A model generated the notes under the pieces. That model saw only the letters and a program-made list of their open reading frames with translations. It was not told the DNA's origin and searched no databases. The position numbers and the translations under genes were made by a program. A DNA stretch of 64,000 nucleotides from Mesodorylaimus sp. YZB2_4. Taxonomy: Eukaryota > Nematoda > Enoplea > Dorylaimida > Dorylaimidae. Positions 48,824-59,380 of the stretch are shown here, one piece after another; positions within the stretch are counted from its first letter, which is position 1; every line of letters begins with the position of its first letter. The stretch is taken from contig JASANH010000193.1 of NCBI GenBank assembly GCA_030248295.1, positions 62,001 through 126,000 on the forward strand, written 5' to 3'.

Positions 48824-49372
48824 ATGACGCACTATGGACCATCTGCTGATATTTTAGAATGGAACCAATTTCGTTGCATGGGTGGTCTATTAAATATTCA
48901 GCAAGGAGCCTTTTTGATCGCTATAATCGAACTAAATTGGCTTACTTGTCAAATATATTCCTTTTGGACAAGCGATACCCATGAAGGTTTGACCAGAGAT
49001 ATAATTATTATCACCCTCACAGGTCAGATGTTCGCTTTAATGTTCCTCGTTGTCGGCATTTATGGAAATAATTGTTGGTTTCTCATGCCAGAAATGCTCG
49101 TCCAAAGTGGAGGCGTTGTGACTATTCCCATTGGCGGCCTCGCTTCTATATTTGTGTTGCTTAACAATGCGGATACTGTGGATTCGGACTTGGGTCATCT
49201 CTTTCGGTTAGTCAGTCAATTGATGATACTTGCGTTAGTGACTGTGCTAGTGACTGGATTCAAATTTTGGTGTTTCAGTCTACTGCAAAGTTATATTGGT
49301 TACATGAGATGTGTGGTATGGACTAGGATGAAAAATGGTCAACATCAGCAGCACGAAGCGTTAATTGCGTAA
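48824..49372 (+). CDS. Four-helix membrane protein, unassigned
   Basis: I do not recognise the family with certainty. The frame runs from ATG 48824 to TAA 49372, 182 residues. Four hydrophobic segments lie at roughly residues 25-48, 63-85, 93-115 and 130-155 (for example GQMFALMFLVVGIYGNNCWFL). An opening FRCMGGLLNIQQGAFLIAII followed by a short helix pattern resembles small nematode four-TM proteins of unknown function. A good acceptor (TGATATTTTAG) at about 48857 suggests the first codons may instead come from an upstream exon. Confidence 0.6.
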   Translation: MTHYGPSADILEWNQFRCMGGLLNIQQGAFLIAIIELNWLTCQIYSFWTSDTHEGLTRDIIIITLTGQMFALMFLVVGIYGNNCWFLMPEMLVQSGGVVTIPIGGLASIFVLLNNADTVDSDLGHLFRLVSQLMILALVTVLVTGFKFWCFSLLQSYIGYMRCVVWTRMKNGQHQQHEALIA

Positions 49373-51065
49373 ATAGGTTTCTTGTTTTTGCTCAGGTTTC
49401 TCTCTCGGGTGGGTATTTTTTTAGAAGCTCCGGAAGATTTTTTCAGTGGCTTAGGAATTTTTACCTGTTAGTGGATAACTAGTGTCTTTTCGAAAAATAT
49501 GATGCAATTTTTTGTTAGCAAAGGTCAGCAAAGCTCTCTTTGACATACTACACAGTAGCGTGCAGTGGTGTAGGCCGTATTGTGTGTAAGTATGCGCTGT
49601 GGATGCCCGTGTGCGTGGTTCCATAAAAGGTCAAATTACTAAGACTTGTTTAACAATCAGCTCAAACCTCCAACGTCATCCAAAGGGCCAGGCCAGGCGA
49701 TTTTTGCTTTCAATTCAGAGGTGAAACACAATTACAGTACATTACGCAGCTGAAAAATAAAGATCATTGCAGCCACGAATATTGGCTAGTGTTTCAAAGC
49801 TTTTGCCTGTTTAGAGGAACAGCCGATTTCAAAGGCATCAGATATTAGTTCGGATGGATGGTTATCTTGTCAGCCGTTTTCATCGTCTTGTCTCAGGGTT
49901 TGGTCGTAGCAGCGCAACCCAAGCTGTATTTGCAATATCTATGCACTTTAAATATGGCTTTGCTTTCAATCCCGTTTGCCAAGCCTTGCAACAGCCCTTT
50001 CAGTCAAAACCTATTCAAAGCCAATTACTACCACTGCTCAAAAGGTATTTGACCTTCTGATCAAAACCGGGTGTACCACCACCAGGACCAGGCGTTATAG
50101 CAGCAGCAGCAGTTTTGGTAAATGCATCTACTAAATGTTCTGCTAGTGCAAGACTTATACCGGGCAGGTGTTTAACTAGCAGAAGTCATGGTACAGGTAG
50201 CGCCTAGTGCATATATCGACTTTGATAACTGCTGGAATCTGACTAATAGTCCGATATGGACAGTATAGGACGTTGGCTAGGTTTGTATGGCTAATAAAAC
50301 AGTAGGTGTACTAACTCTGTTTGTTGGCAGATCTTGTGCTCCAGAGAGGAGCTGTTAACTCTTCAAGTGTTCAGTTTTAAAAATGTAAAGTTTGGGGTTT
50401 TTTAAGTTATCTTACTGTAGGGGACGATCGGAGATGACCACGCAGTCTATGGCCTTACTTGTGATCCTTGTTCCATCAAAAACTGTAATTGGCTTGACAA
50501 GTCTTGTCAAACTGTTCCATTTATAAAAAAAGGTAAAGTATGAGTACTTCTCAGTGAAACAATTGTCGAAACAGTACTGGTCAAAAATCTGCAATCATTT
50601 GTGTGCTTAAAGACGTTTCGTTTAGTTGATCTTAATCATGAGCCCTGCAGTATACGTATAGCCTCACAGCCGATTATCCTGGACGGAAAGACAGCGTAGC
50701 ACGCACTCTACCCCTTCATGTTTCGTTGCGCACTTGCTCGCATTGCTAGCTTTTGTTGACTGGGTGTGCACGCGCCTGGTAATCATTTTGTGTGTGGAAA
50801 ATGAACATGCCTCCTACTTTCCCAAGCGACCCAACCCGATTTGCCGATAATCGACCAGCAATCATAAGCAAGGTCATGTGGCGACCGAACATGATCTCAG
50901 GCTCGGCTTCGTTGCTCCACAGCAGGCCTCCCTTTCCCCACTCGGCGATCGTATGGTGGAGCGACCGATGTCGTCAAGCAAGCAAGCTGCAAGCAAAGAG
51001 TCGTAGCATGAGTGAGCAAACCTATTCTGGCACTAATGTGCTCGGCGGCTGCATGGCATCCCTGG
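49373..51065. other. Intergenic, nothing recognised
   Basis: No gene family recognised. A minus-strand open stretch between about 50800 and 51000 could hold further exons of the carrier gene that starts at 51791, but I see no carrier motif in it. Confidence 0.4.
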
Positions 51066-51791
51066 TCAACAGTATACCACTCCGAGAGGGTTCTCCTTCC
51101 TCTGTTCCTGCTTGCTCCTCTCATAGCCACCACGACTCCGCCAGTGTTCAGTCACTGCCAAGGACGAACTGTAGCCGAGGAAGAGGGTGGAATGGAGGAA
51201 GCCCGCCATGACCAACGGGGCCCCCATGCCCTTGTAGAAACCACGGATCGACTCCTCGCGCATCGTCCAAAACACGCATTGCACAGCGCCCTTGTACCAG
51301 TCAATGATTGCAATCGAACCTGAAAATCACACGTCAACCACACTCATTTGGGAACTCGAATCCTGATCTTACCTTAACCGTGTCCAGCGGATGACTAGCC
51401 AAGAGACCAGTGATACCTGCAACGTTCAAACAGTGCAGGTCTGGATGGAGTTGGCGCATGCAACGTCACCCGTCAGGGTGATGTTTCAGCCCTCGTTTGG
51501 TTATCCTCGTGTAACCCTGGCGCCTGGTTGGCCATGGCGAGTGGGAGGGAGAGAATCATCGATCTCCCCTGGCTGGAAGACATCATCCCCTCGGGTTTAT
51601 GTCTCAGCCGCAGGCCGCAGGTACGGTCGCAAGCTTGCCTTGCTCCAGTCCGAGTATTTGTTCCCTCCCGCCTACGCCTGCCAGGCTTGATTGCAATCGG
51701 GTCCACGCCCTCCACGCCCTGTTGCCCCATACGTCCACTTACCAGAAGTCCAACCAGCAACAAAATCCGTCAGCACATCTCCAGCCGCCAT
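51066..51791 (-). pseudogene. Mitochondrial carrier (SLC25) N-terminal part, frameshifted
   Basis: SLC25 proteins move metabolites across the inner mitochondrial membrane. Exon one (51791-51743) codes MAAGDVLTDFVAGWTSG. Exon two (51416-51373) gives the carrier signature ITGLLASHPLDTVK, and exon three (from 51319) continues VRLQSL. After that the expected reading (WYKGAVQCVFWTMREE, then GFYKGMGAPLVMAG) is one frame away, so a base is missing near 51300. No later repeats of the three-repeat carrier fold were found. The first exons resemble the SLC25A45/47/48 type. It may be a pseudogene or may carry a sequence error. Confidence 0.65.
51470..51500 (+). repeat. GGTGATGTTTCAGCC dispersed repeat
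   Basis: CCGTCAGGGTGATGTTTCAGCC occurs here and near 43140 (one difference), and inverted near 16228. It lies in the first intron of the carrier gene. Confidence 0.6.
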
Positions 51792-52123
51792 TCTCCTTCA
51801 AACACAAGACTACATATCACTTTTGGTAATCCACCAATGGTCCATGTTGGGTCCAAACCTACGACAGCACTGCTCCAATCCGAAATTCAAACAAATTTAT
51901 TCCATCTCGAGTCGCTTACACTTTGCCTGTTCACAATACATCTCAGAAAGTCCTATTCTACATCTTCGATCACAATCCACAAAAAACTCAAAAGAAAGAA
52001 ATCTACAGTCAATACATGTGCACTTTTTGGACACAGTTGAATCGTGGATGAATATTTCCCACTTGGTGTCTCCGAATCTCAAAAGCAGCAATTCTACGAC
52101 GCTGGCAAATCAGGAATACGATT

Positions 52124-53180
52124 TTAAAAGCGATAATCGCTGGGAAACAAGTCCAACGCTTTCGGATACATCAGCTTATACGATTGACGAATGGTCACTT
52201 CAGCCACGCCCGCCACGTCCCCTATTTCTAAAACAGTCAAAATTTACTGTTTCATATTCAACGAAAAACATAGTAAGGGTGTTCAGGCACCCAAATCACC
52301 TTTTCTTACCTTTAGCGCTGCGTTTCTCATCCGAGGCTTGGCTAGCCATGTAAATGGCCGCAGCAGCGATCGAGATCGGACTTCGTCTAAAATAAACGGA
52401 ATGCTCGCAAAAAATATTCAAAAAAACTAAGCTTTCCCTGAGAACTAAAGCTTCTGCCCGCCGAAAACCAGAGAATTCCAAGAAAAAGTACGTTTCTTAC
52501 CCAGCGACCAACTGCTCTTCTACAGCTTTACGAGCGATCCGCGCGGCCGCAGTCTGAATGTACGCGGGCAACGAGAGATTTCCGCAGAATCGAGACTAAA
52601 ACATAAAAAAGGTTTGGTTGAACCTGAGAAAACCAAAGATACTGACATGACTCGCCATGCAGTCGGCGGGGTTAATCAATGCTAGATTAGTCTCGAATTT
52701 TTTCGAGATTAATTTGAAACAACGAACGATTTCTTTGTTTTCCACACGCGATACAGCGCAAATTTCCAAAAGAATTGCGCAGACTGCGAATCTGTTGAAT
52801 ATATTGTCAAATCTAGCTTACCCTTAAACGTGCGAGGCACTCCTTCTTTTCGGCACGCAATATACAAGCAAGCGGCGGCGACGCCTTCCGAATTCTTGCC
52901 TTTTAACTGCTTACTTTCCAATACTTTCGTGTACAACAAGTCCGCTTGATCCTAAAGAACAAACTTGAATTCGGAGAAAAAACTTTTACTACAGCACGAA
53001 CATAATTTAATCGACTTGGCCAAGTGAATGCGCTCGCACATTTCTCCGATAACTTTGAAAGCGGGAATCAACCGACGATCGGAGCTGTTCATCTGAAATC
53101 GGCCTTCATGTGTGTGCAGTCAATTCGCCCTATCAGAAGCACTCACTTTTGACATTTCGTCGATGACTTTAGTCAAACAG
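52124..53180 (-). pseudogene. TFIIB cyclin-fold core, splice sites and N-terminus damaged
   Basis: TFIIB bridges TBP and RNA polymerase II. Pieces on the minus strand give both cyclin repeats: DRRLIPAFKVIGEMCERIHL, then [79 protein letters not shown] and [20 protein letters not shown], ending DLFPSDYRF at 52124. Reading frames are clean and conservation is very high. However, the donor after ...HLAKSIK reads TTATGT instead of GTATGT (near 53012). The acceptor before EICAVS reads TTTTGG instead of TTTTAG (near 52763). No zinc-ribbon exon is found before 53180, and AMPD starts at 53496. It could be a freshly disabled copy, a gene with unusual splicing or a site of sequence error. Confidence 0.7.
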
Positions 53181-53250
53181 GCTCACGAATACGATCAGTA
53201 TTTGGTGTGTGGTGGGGTGGTGAGACAAGAGCTAATGGACCCCCCCCCCC

Positions 53251-53297
53251 CCATTGCATGGCCCCACTACTACTGTACTAGTGGGGCCATGCAATGG
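53251..53297. repeat. Perfect 19-bp hairpin
   Basis: Arms 53251-53269 and 53279-53297 (CCATTGCATGGCCCCACTA and its reverse complement) are perfect, with a 9-base loop. It follows a run of 14 C, between the TFIIB fragment and AMPD. Confidence 0.85.
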
Positions 53298-53495
53298 ACG
53301 CCCTCGCACAAATCTCCAAATTTCACACTGGTTCAAGCGTGGCGTTCTCTGATTCGCGGGTTTTTCATAAGCACCAATGGGAAGAGAGCAAAATACTCGA
53401 ATACTGTGCGCCCTGCCTTTCGCTGGGCTCGTTGGTCGATGGTTGCAGTGCGTATTACAGTTTTCTTTCGATATTTTTGCTGATAATTACTAAAA

Positions 53496-56400
53496 ATGGC
53501 AGCAACGGACGGCGGTGAACTCGAAGCTGACCTCAAAGTGAGACCGTGATTTTGAAGGAGTATATCTGCTTCTATGCTCGTATTTCAGGAGCGCATGACA
53601 GGAATTGTCGCCCCTTTCGATGCGCCAGATATCGAAAATTATCAGCGCGTGATTGTGACTGGAGAAGATGTCTCCGGAGTAAGTGCCACCGATACTTCGT
53701 TTCTTTCACTTTTTCCATCGTCTCGATATTTTTCTTCCTCAGCTTTGTTTCGGAAATCAAAAAGAGGCCTCGCGCAAATTGATCAAAGCGATCCGGTTCA
53801 GGAAGAAGTACATGGATCGAGCGGAACAACGTTTTCACAAGACCCCGCAAGATTTCCTCAATGGGAAGCACCAGAAGAATTTCTGCGTCGCGAACTCCGA
53901 AGTGCTCGGTAATCAGTCACCGTAGTTTTCTTCAACGAGGCGCGTTTTTCGTGTTTTGACTGCTAAATCAATCTTTTCTCCAGAAATCGCAGCCGATGAG
54001 GAGAAGCCCGACTACCATCCTCCGGAGGTGTCGGAGGAAGAACCATTGAAGATGGACGCGAGCGAGATGCCGTCATCGGCCGGGTACTCGTTTCGATCCG
54101 ACAAAGGCCTGATCGTGATTTTGACACCCGACGGAGAGGCGGCGCCGGAATTTCGAAAATCTTACACGCCATTGAAGGAATTCTTGGACGACTACGCTTT
54201 CGTGCAGAGCTTGCTGGCCCATGGACCACTGTGAGTAAAAACTTTTTTGATTCGATGTCGTATTAGATCAGCCGCTTTCAGGAAATCCTTCTGCTATCAT
54301 CGTCTGTCATTTCTCCAATCGAAGTATAATTTGCACGTTTTGCTGAATGATGCGCGCGAGTCGGCCGAGCAGAAATCAGTCGCGCACCGTGATTTCTACA
54401 ATGTCAGGAAGGTATGCCCTTCTAATCAGGCCCCTGAGGGATGACCAAAGATGATCTCATTTCAGGTGGACACGCACGTGCACGCTGCGAGTTGCATGAA
54501 TCAAAAACACTTGCTGCGCTTCATCAAGACGAAAGTGAAAACGCGCGGAAGTCAAACAGTTTGCGAGCAGAAAGGGCGTCCGATGACACTGACTCAGGTG
54601 ATAGATTTGATCGGATGGCAGCACAAGTTGGATATTTCTGGTCTGTTTCAGCTGTTTGATAGTCTGAACATAACTACGCACGATCTGAGCGTGGATATTT
54701 TGGACGTGCACGCCGTAAGTAAATGAAAAGACTTGTTTCTACAGCGACGCCCAGAATATTTCTAGCGATTCCATTTCAGGATCGCAAAACGTTCCATCGG
54801 TTCGATCGATTCAACGCCAAGTACAATCCGCTGGGTCAAAGTGTCCTGCGCGATCTCTTATTGAAAACGGACAATTACATTGGCGGCGAATATTTTGCCG
54901 ATTTATTGAAGGTACAAAATTGTGACTTTTGTTGTAAAGTTTGCAATTTTGAATTTCAGGAAGTCATGGCGGGTCTGACGGAGAGCAAGTATCAATTGGC
55001 CGAGTATCGATTATCGATTTACGGGCGATCCCGGGACGAGTGGGACAAGTTGGCCAAGTGGGCTGTCAAGTACAAGGTGCATTCGCAACACGTTCGTTGG
55101 TTGATACAAGTACCGCGCTTGTAGTAAGCCAGGATTGACAGCCTGGAAATCTTGTGTGCTCGAGTTTTGGTGTTTTAGCGATATTTACAGATCGAAAAAG
55201 CTCGTCGCCAACTTTCAAGAAGTGTTGGACAACGTCTTCTTGCCTCTTTTCGAAGCTACCAACGATCCCTCGTCGCATCCAGAGTTGCATGTATTCTTGC
55301 GTTTCGTGAGTGAATGAGTCACTCGATGCTGGTCCGTGTCAAAGGTGTTCTTGCAGGTGGTTGGTCTCGATAGTGTGGACGACGAGTCGAAACCGGAACT
55401 GGCCATCTTCGATGCAAAAACGCCGACTGCCGAAGCGTGGATGGGAACAGAGAATCCGCCGTATTCTTACTATCTGTTTTACATGTACGCCAATTTGGCC
55501 CTGTTGAATCATTTTCGAAAGTAAGTGCCAGCGAAATATGAAAGACGGCGTGGGATGAAATTGATTGTGGTTTAGGTCGCGCGAATTAAATACGATCGCA
55601 CTGCGACCGCATTGCGGCGAGGCTGGATTGGTGAACCATATGGTGGCTGGGTTCCTGTTGGCCGAAAGCGTATCGCACGGGCTGCTGCTCCGAAAAGTAA
55701 GTCCATCACTCTTTGATGACTGACGATTGATGGTCTTTGTTTCAGGTGCCAGTGCTGCAATATTTGTATTACCTGTGTCAAATCGGCATCGCTATGTCGC
55801 CGTTGAGCAACAACAGTCTGTTCCTGACGTACCCTCGCAATCCCTTGCTGGAATACCTCGAAAGGACTGAATATTTCGCTCTCGACTGACGATCCGCTGC
55901 AGTTCCATTACACGAAAGTAAGACTCGGGTGTGTTTGGGAAAGAGTGAGCAGCACCAAGAACACATATAGGCTATGGCTGGGGGCCTTTGGTACCTGCTG
56001 GAATATCTTCAAAATGTGGCGGTACTTATGGTAGCTGGCTCTTCACATCATTTTAGGAACCGCTGATTGAAGAATACAGCGTGGCGGCGCAGTTGTGGAA
56101 GCTGAGTGGAGCGGACATGTGCGAGTTGGCTCGCAACAGTGTTTTGCAAAGTGGTTTCTCCCACGAAGTAAGCAATCGCAGAGGCGGCTAATCAGTCGAG
56201 TGAATGGTCCTTGTATGCTTTCAGAGGAAGATTCACTGGCTGGGCGCCAGCTACCTCGACGACGGTGTACCAGGCAACGATATAGCTCACACGAACGTGC
56301 CCGATATTCAAATTTCGTATCGACACGAAACCTTGATGGAGGAACTACGCGCGGTTTTTTCGCCAGCGTTGGGCAGTTGTCGCGGACAGTCTTCCAAAGA

Positions 56401-56524
56401 GGACAAGGAGCGCGTCGAGTCGGCAGTCAGCAGTGGTCCCATTCGCGGTTCGAAGAAGATGCTGGTGCGTGGCCGATTACTGGATTTGGGCGTGACTGTG
56501 CAAGTGAAACCATCCGAGTCGTAG
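53496..56524 (+). CDS. AMPD: AMP deaminase, with a frameshift near the active site
   Basis: Converts AMP to IMP in the purine nucleotide cycle. About fourteen exons run from ATG 53496 to TAG 56522-56524. Metal-binding and catalytic residues are in place: [50 protein letters not shown] and [11 protein letters not shown], then [18 protein letters not shown] and IHWLGASYL. The N-terminus is short ([16 protein letters not shown]), as in invertebrate forms. At about 55863 the frame that ends in ...LEYLER shifts: the conserved [14 protein letters not shown] continues one frame away and the original frame stops at 55888. Unless this is a sequence error, the copy here is inactive. The gene is divergent from the damaged TFIIB. 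Confidence 0.88.
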
Positions 56525-57532
56525 TCGATTTGCTGAAGGAATGATTCGAGGACAGATGAAGGCTGAGAGGATATTTGATTAATGTTTTGTATGCGCTCGT
56601 AGTAGAGTACTCGATTCCAGGACTAATTTGGTGGTGTTCGTGCTGATTTCTGAACGCGTTGGATGTGACTCCAGATCCTGTGCTCAATCTTGGTAGAGGT
56701 ACGAAAGGGTAAACGATGGGCCTGAATGCTGTTAAAAGACCATTCTGTACAAAAGACCCGTTCTCACGCATGGACTGTGGCAGCGGCATATATTTCAAGA
56801 GATGGTCCGCATCATCTCCATTGCAGGCTAAAGTCATCCCAGATTCATTATGCGCATAATACGATGACGACGTATTTTTCATCGATCAGTCCAGATACTA
56901 CAACAAGGGGTGGCGGTGGGCAAAATAATGTGTCAGCCCCGTCTGGCACAACATCGATGTACATACAGAAGTGTCCATTCGCCAGCGAAACTGCGCCAAC
57001 TTTCTATTTCTCGTCCTAGGTTTATAATTACAAATCGGCACGTCGCTATCCAGTATCAAGAGCCCAGTTAATCCGAAGTCAGTGACATCGACCAATAAGC
57101 TGCTAGCATTGGCACAAAAGAAAAGTAAGGCTTGATGAGTTTTGGGGCTCTCTTGTTTTAGATGGAATTTTAAGCATTGGCAGTTGCTGGGTGAGAAAAG
57201 TTTTTAAGTGGGCTTCGTGTAATGTGAGGGGTGGGGACTTTATGCCCTTGTCGGCATCACTAACGGATGGGGAAGTGAAGCTACGGCTGAAGTACGCAAT
57301 TTGCCGATGCGCTAAGAGCAGACTTTCCACTGTAGCCACAACGACTGCCACTGCTACTACAACTTGCTCAATATGCCAAAATAATCGAAAAACAGACGTC
57401 AGTTACGACCCATGGGTAATGGAAGAAGACAACGAGAATTGTACGACCCATAGGAGCAGCATGGACGGAGCAGAAGACGGTCACGAGAGAACCGTCCTAT
57501 CATGTACATAGTCAGAATAGAAATTCAAAGCT

Positions 57533-57628
57533 GAGGAAGATTCACTGGCTGGGCGCCAGCTACCTCGACGACGGTGTACCAGGCAACGATATAGCTCACA
57601 CGAACGTGCCCGATATTCGAATTTCGTA
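57533..57628 (+). pseudogene. 96-bp duplicate of the AMP deaminase last exon
   Basis: Matches 56224-56319, starting at the last base of the acceptor AG, with one difference: CGA here against CAA in the gene. It is followed at once by a stop (TAAGG) and has no partner exons. The copied segment codes the conserved [12 protein letters not shown]...VPDI piece. Confidence 0.9.
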
Positions 57629-59380
57629 AGGAAAAGTGGTTTCTACTGTGGGTGAGAATATGGACGTGTGTGGCAAACAGTCGACCTTCGTCTAACGGAA
57701 CGCCAGACAAACGACCGTCACCTATCAGTCAAGATCAGAAACTTCATCGGGGCAAGGGCAACTTCGTTTCGCCTGATTCAACACCTCCATTAGCTGGTGC
57801 CCGCCCGATTGATGCGAGTGATGCGGGGTGATCGAGGAAGAGAATAAGAGGGAGGGCGATCATTTTGGCACGTTGAGCAAGTTGCAGTATCAGTGGCAGT
57901 CGTCGTGGCTGCAGTGGAAAGTCTGCTCTCAGCGCATCGGCAAATTACGTACGTACTTCAGCTGCCAACTACTCGCAGGAGTCACCCTCTCTAGCCGCCT
58001 CGAACAAAGGGTCAGTAATAGTCCGAGACGACTGGACAATATTGCCCCGTCTGCAAATCTGCTATCGCGCCACAGGCATACTCGCCCGGTATGTACTCGC
58101 CAAGCGCCAAGTGTATGTACCGCGTATATGTTGGTAGTCTTCTGGAAATCTAGAAAGGAAACATTTTTGAGAGAGAAGAAATAGCTCATCGTCAAATTGG
58201 ACAGAAACAGAACGAAGACTAGGAACCTCACTAAGACGGATAATAGCTGTGTTTTCTGATGATGCACCCTGACAAGAAACTGTAATCTATTCCTTGAGGA
58301 GCCATGTTTTAGGCCTTTGTTGCCAGCACAAAGTCAGTTTGACCATTCAGCCGCATAATGATTAATAGGGACTGAATCGATATGTCAGCGGATATGTCAG
58401 TATCGACTAAGCAAAGCAACACGTGCAAGCATGTACGCTAAATCGTCTCTTGTATCCTGCTACTCTAGTAAATTCATCACGGCTAACAAATGCCTATTAC
58501 TCGTATTAGGCTCTAAATACCACTATGGAGCCCTGATCACTGGTTATTTTGTACAGGGTTAATAGACCAATTGGAATCCCTCATACCCCGGCTCGCATCT
58601 CCAATAGCCAATAAGTACTAATTGGACGAAATAAACCGCATCAGCATGTTATCGACCAAATGTCGCCACTACTGTAGACCTACTTTCTCATCTGCACCAA
58701 CACTGCTTCTGCTGTGACATAGGACGAAGGATTTTAGTATAATTGACCCAAAAACGGGCATACACAAAAATAACAGCACTAAAAAAACAAAAAAACCAGA
58801 ATAAGGCTTTAAATGAAATGAACCCTCACAGCTGCTCCTGGATCCGTATGAAGCTCCTCTCACATGTTCTCTTTCTTACTTCACCGACTCTTTTTAAACG
58901 ATCAGCGGGCTAACAGGTGTGTACTTGGCCTGATCGTGAGTTTATGTCAACCAAATTGCTACTGGCTACTGAACACTGGTGCGTGCTTTAATGCTTCGTT
59001 AGTTTGCACCGTCCTGTCAAAGCAGGGTTTTTCGTTAAGCCATTGTTGATTCACAAATGTCTGAAAAGACTTTTGTTATTAAGTTCCACATGGATGCCAT
59101 GCTTCATGGTTGAAAGAGTATGGACTGGATTCTCAACAAGTTCATGCAGTGGGTAAACGTTTCTATTCGCCTGTTTGGGTGATGCACTTGAATGCACATA
59201 GAGCATTGTGTCTGACACAAGAATATAATGTTAGGTCGTAGCAGTCATCCAAAACTCACACACATCACCTGGATGCCATACGACAGATAACTAGGTTTAT
59301 TCTGCTAATCTTCTGAAGCTGATCGTGACTTTGGCAGAAACTGTCAAAAAGTGATGATAACAAATTATTTACCATTTTAG
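57629..59380. other. Intergenic, nothing recognised
   Basis: No gene or known repeat is recognised. An upstream first exon of the otopetrin gene is expected somewhere here but was not found. Confidence 0.4.

Noticed and set aside
51528-52353. Plus-strand open frames over the carrier and TFIIB region
   Set aside because: They overlap, on the opposite strand, the carrier and TFIIB exons, and the translations are low-complexity without any family.
54457-55964. Minus-strand frames across AMP deaminase
   Set aside because: They are shadows of strongly conserved plus-strand exons.
57191-57511. Thr-rich plus-strand protein after AMP deaminase
   Set aside because: It has no ATG at its start, no signal peptide, and a simple ACTGCCACTGCTACT repeat makes the Thr run.
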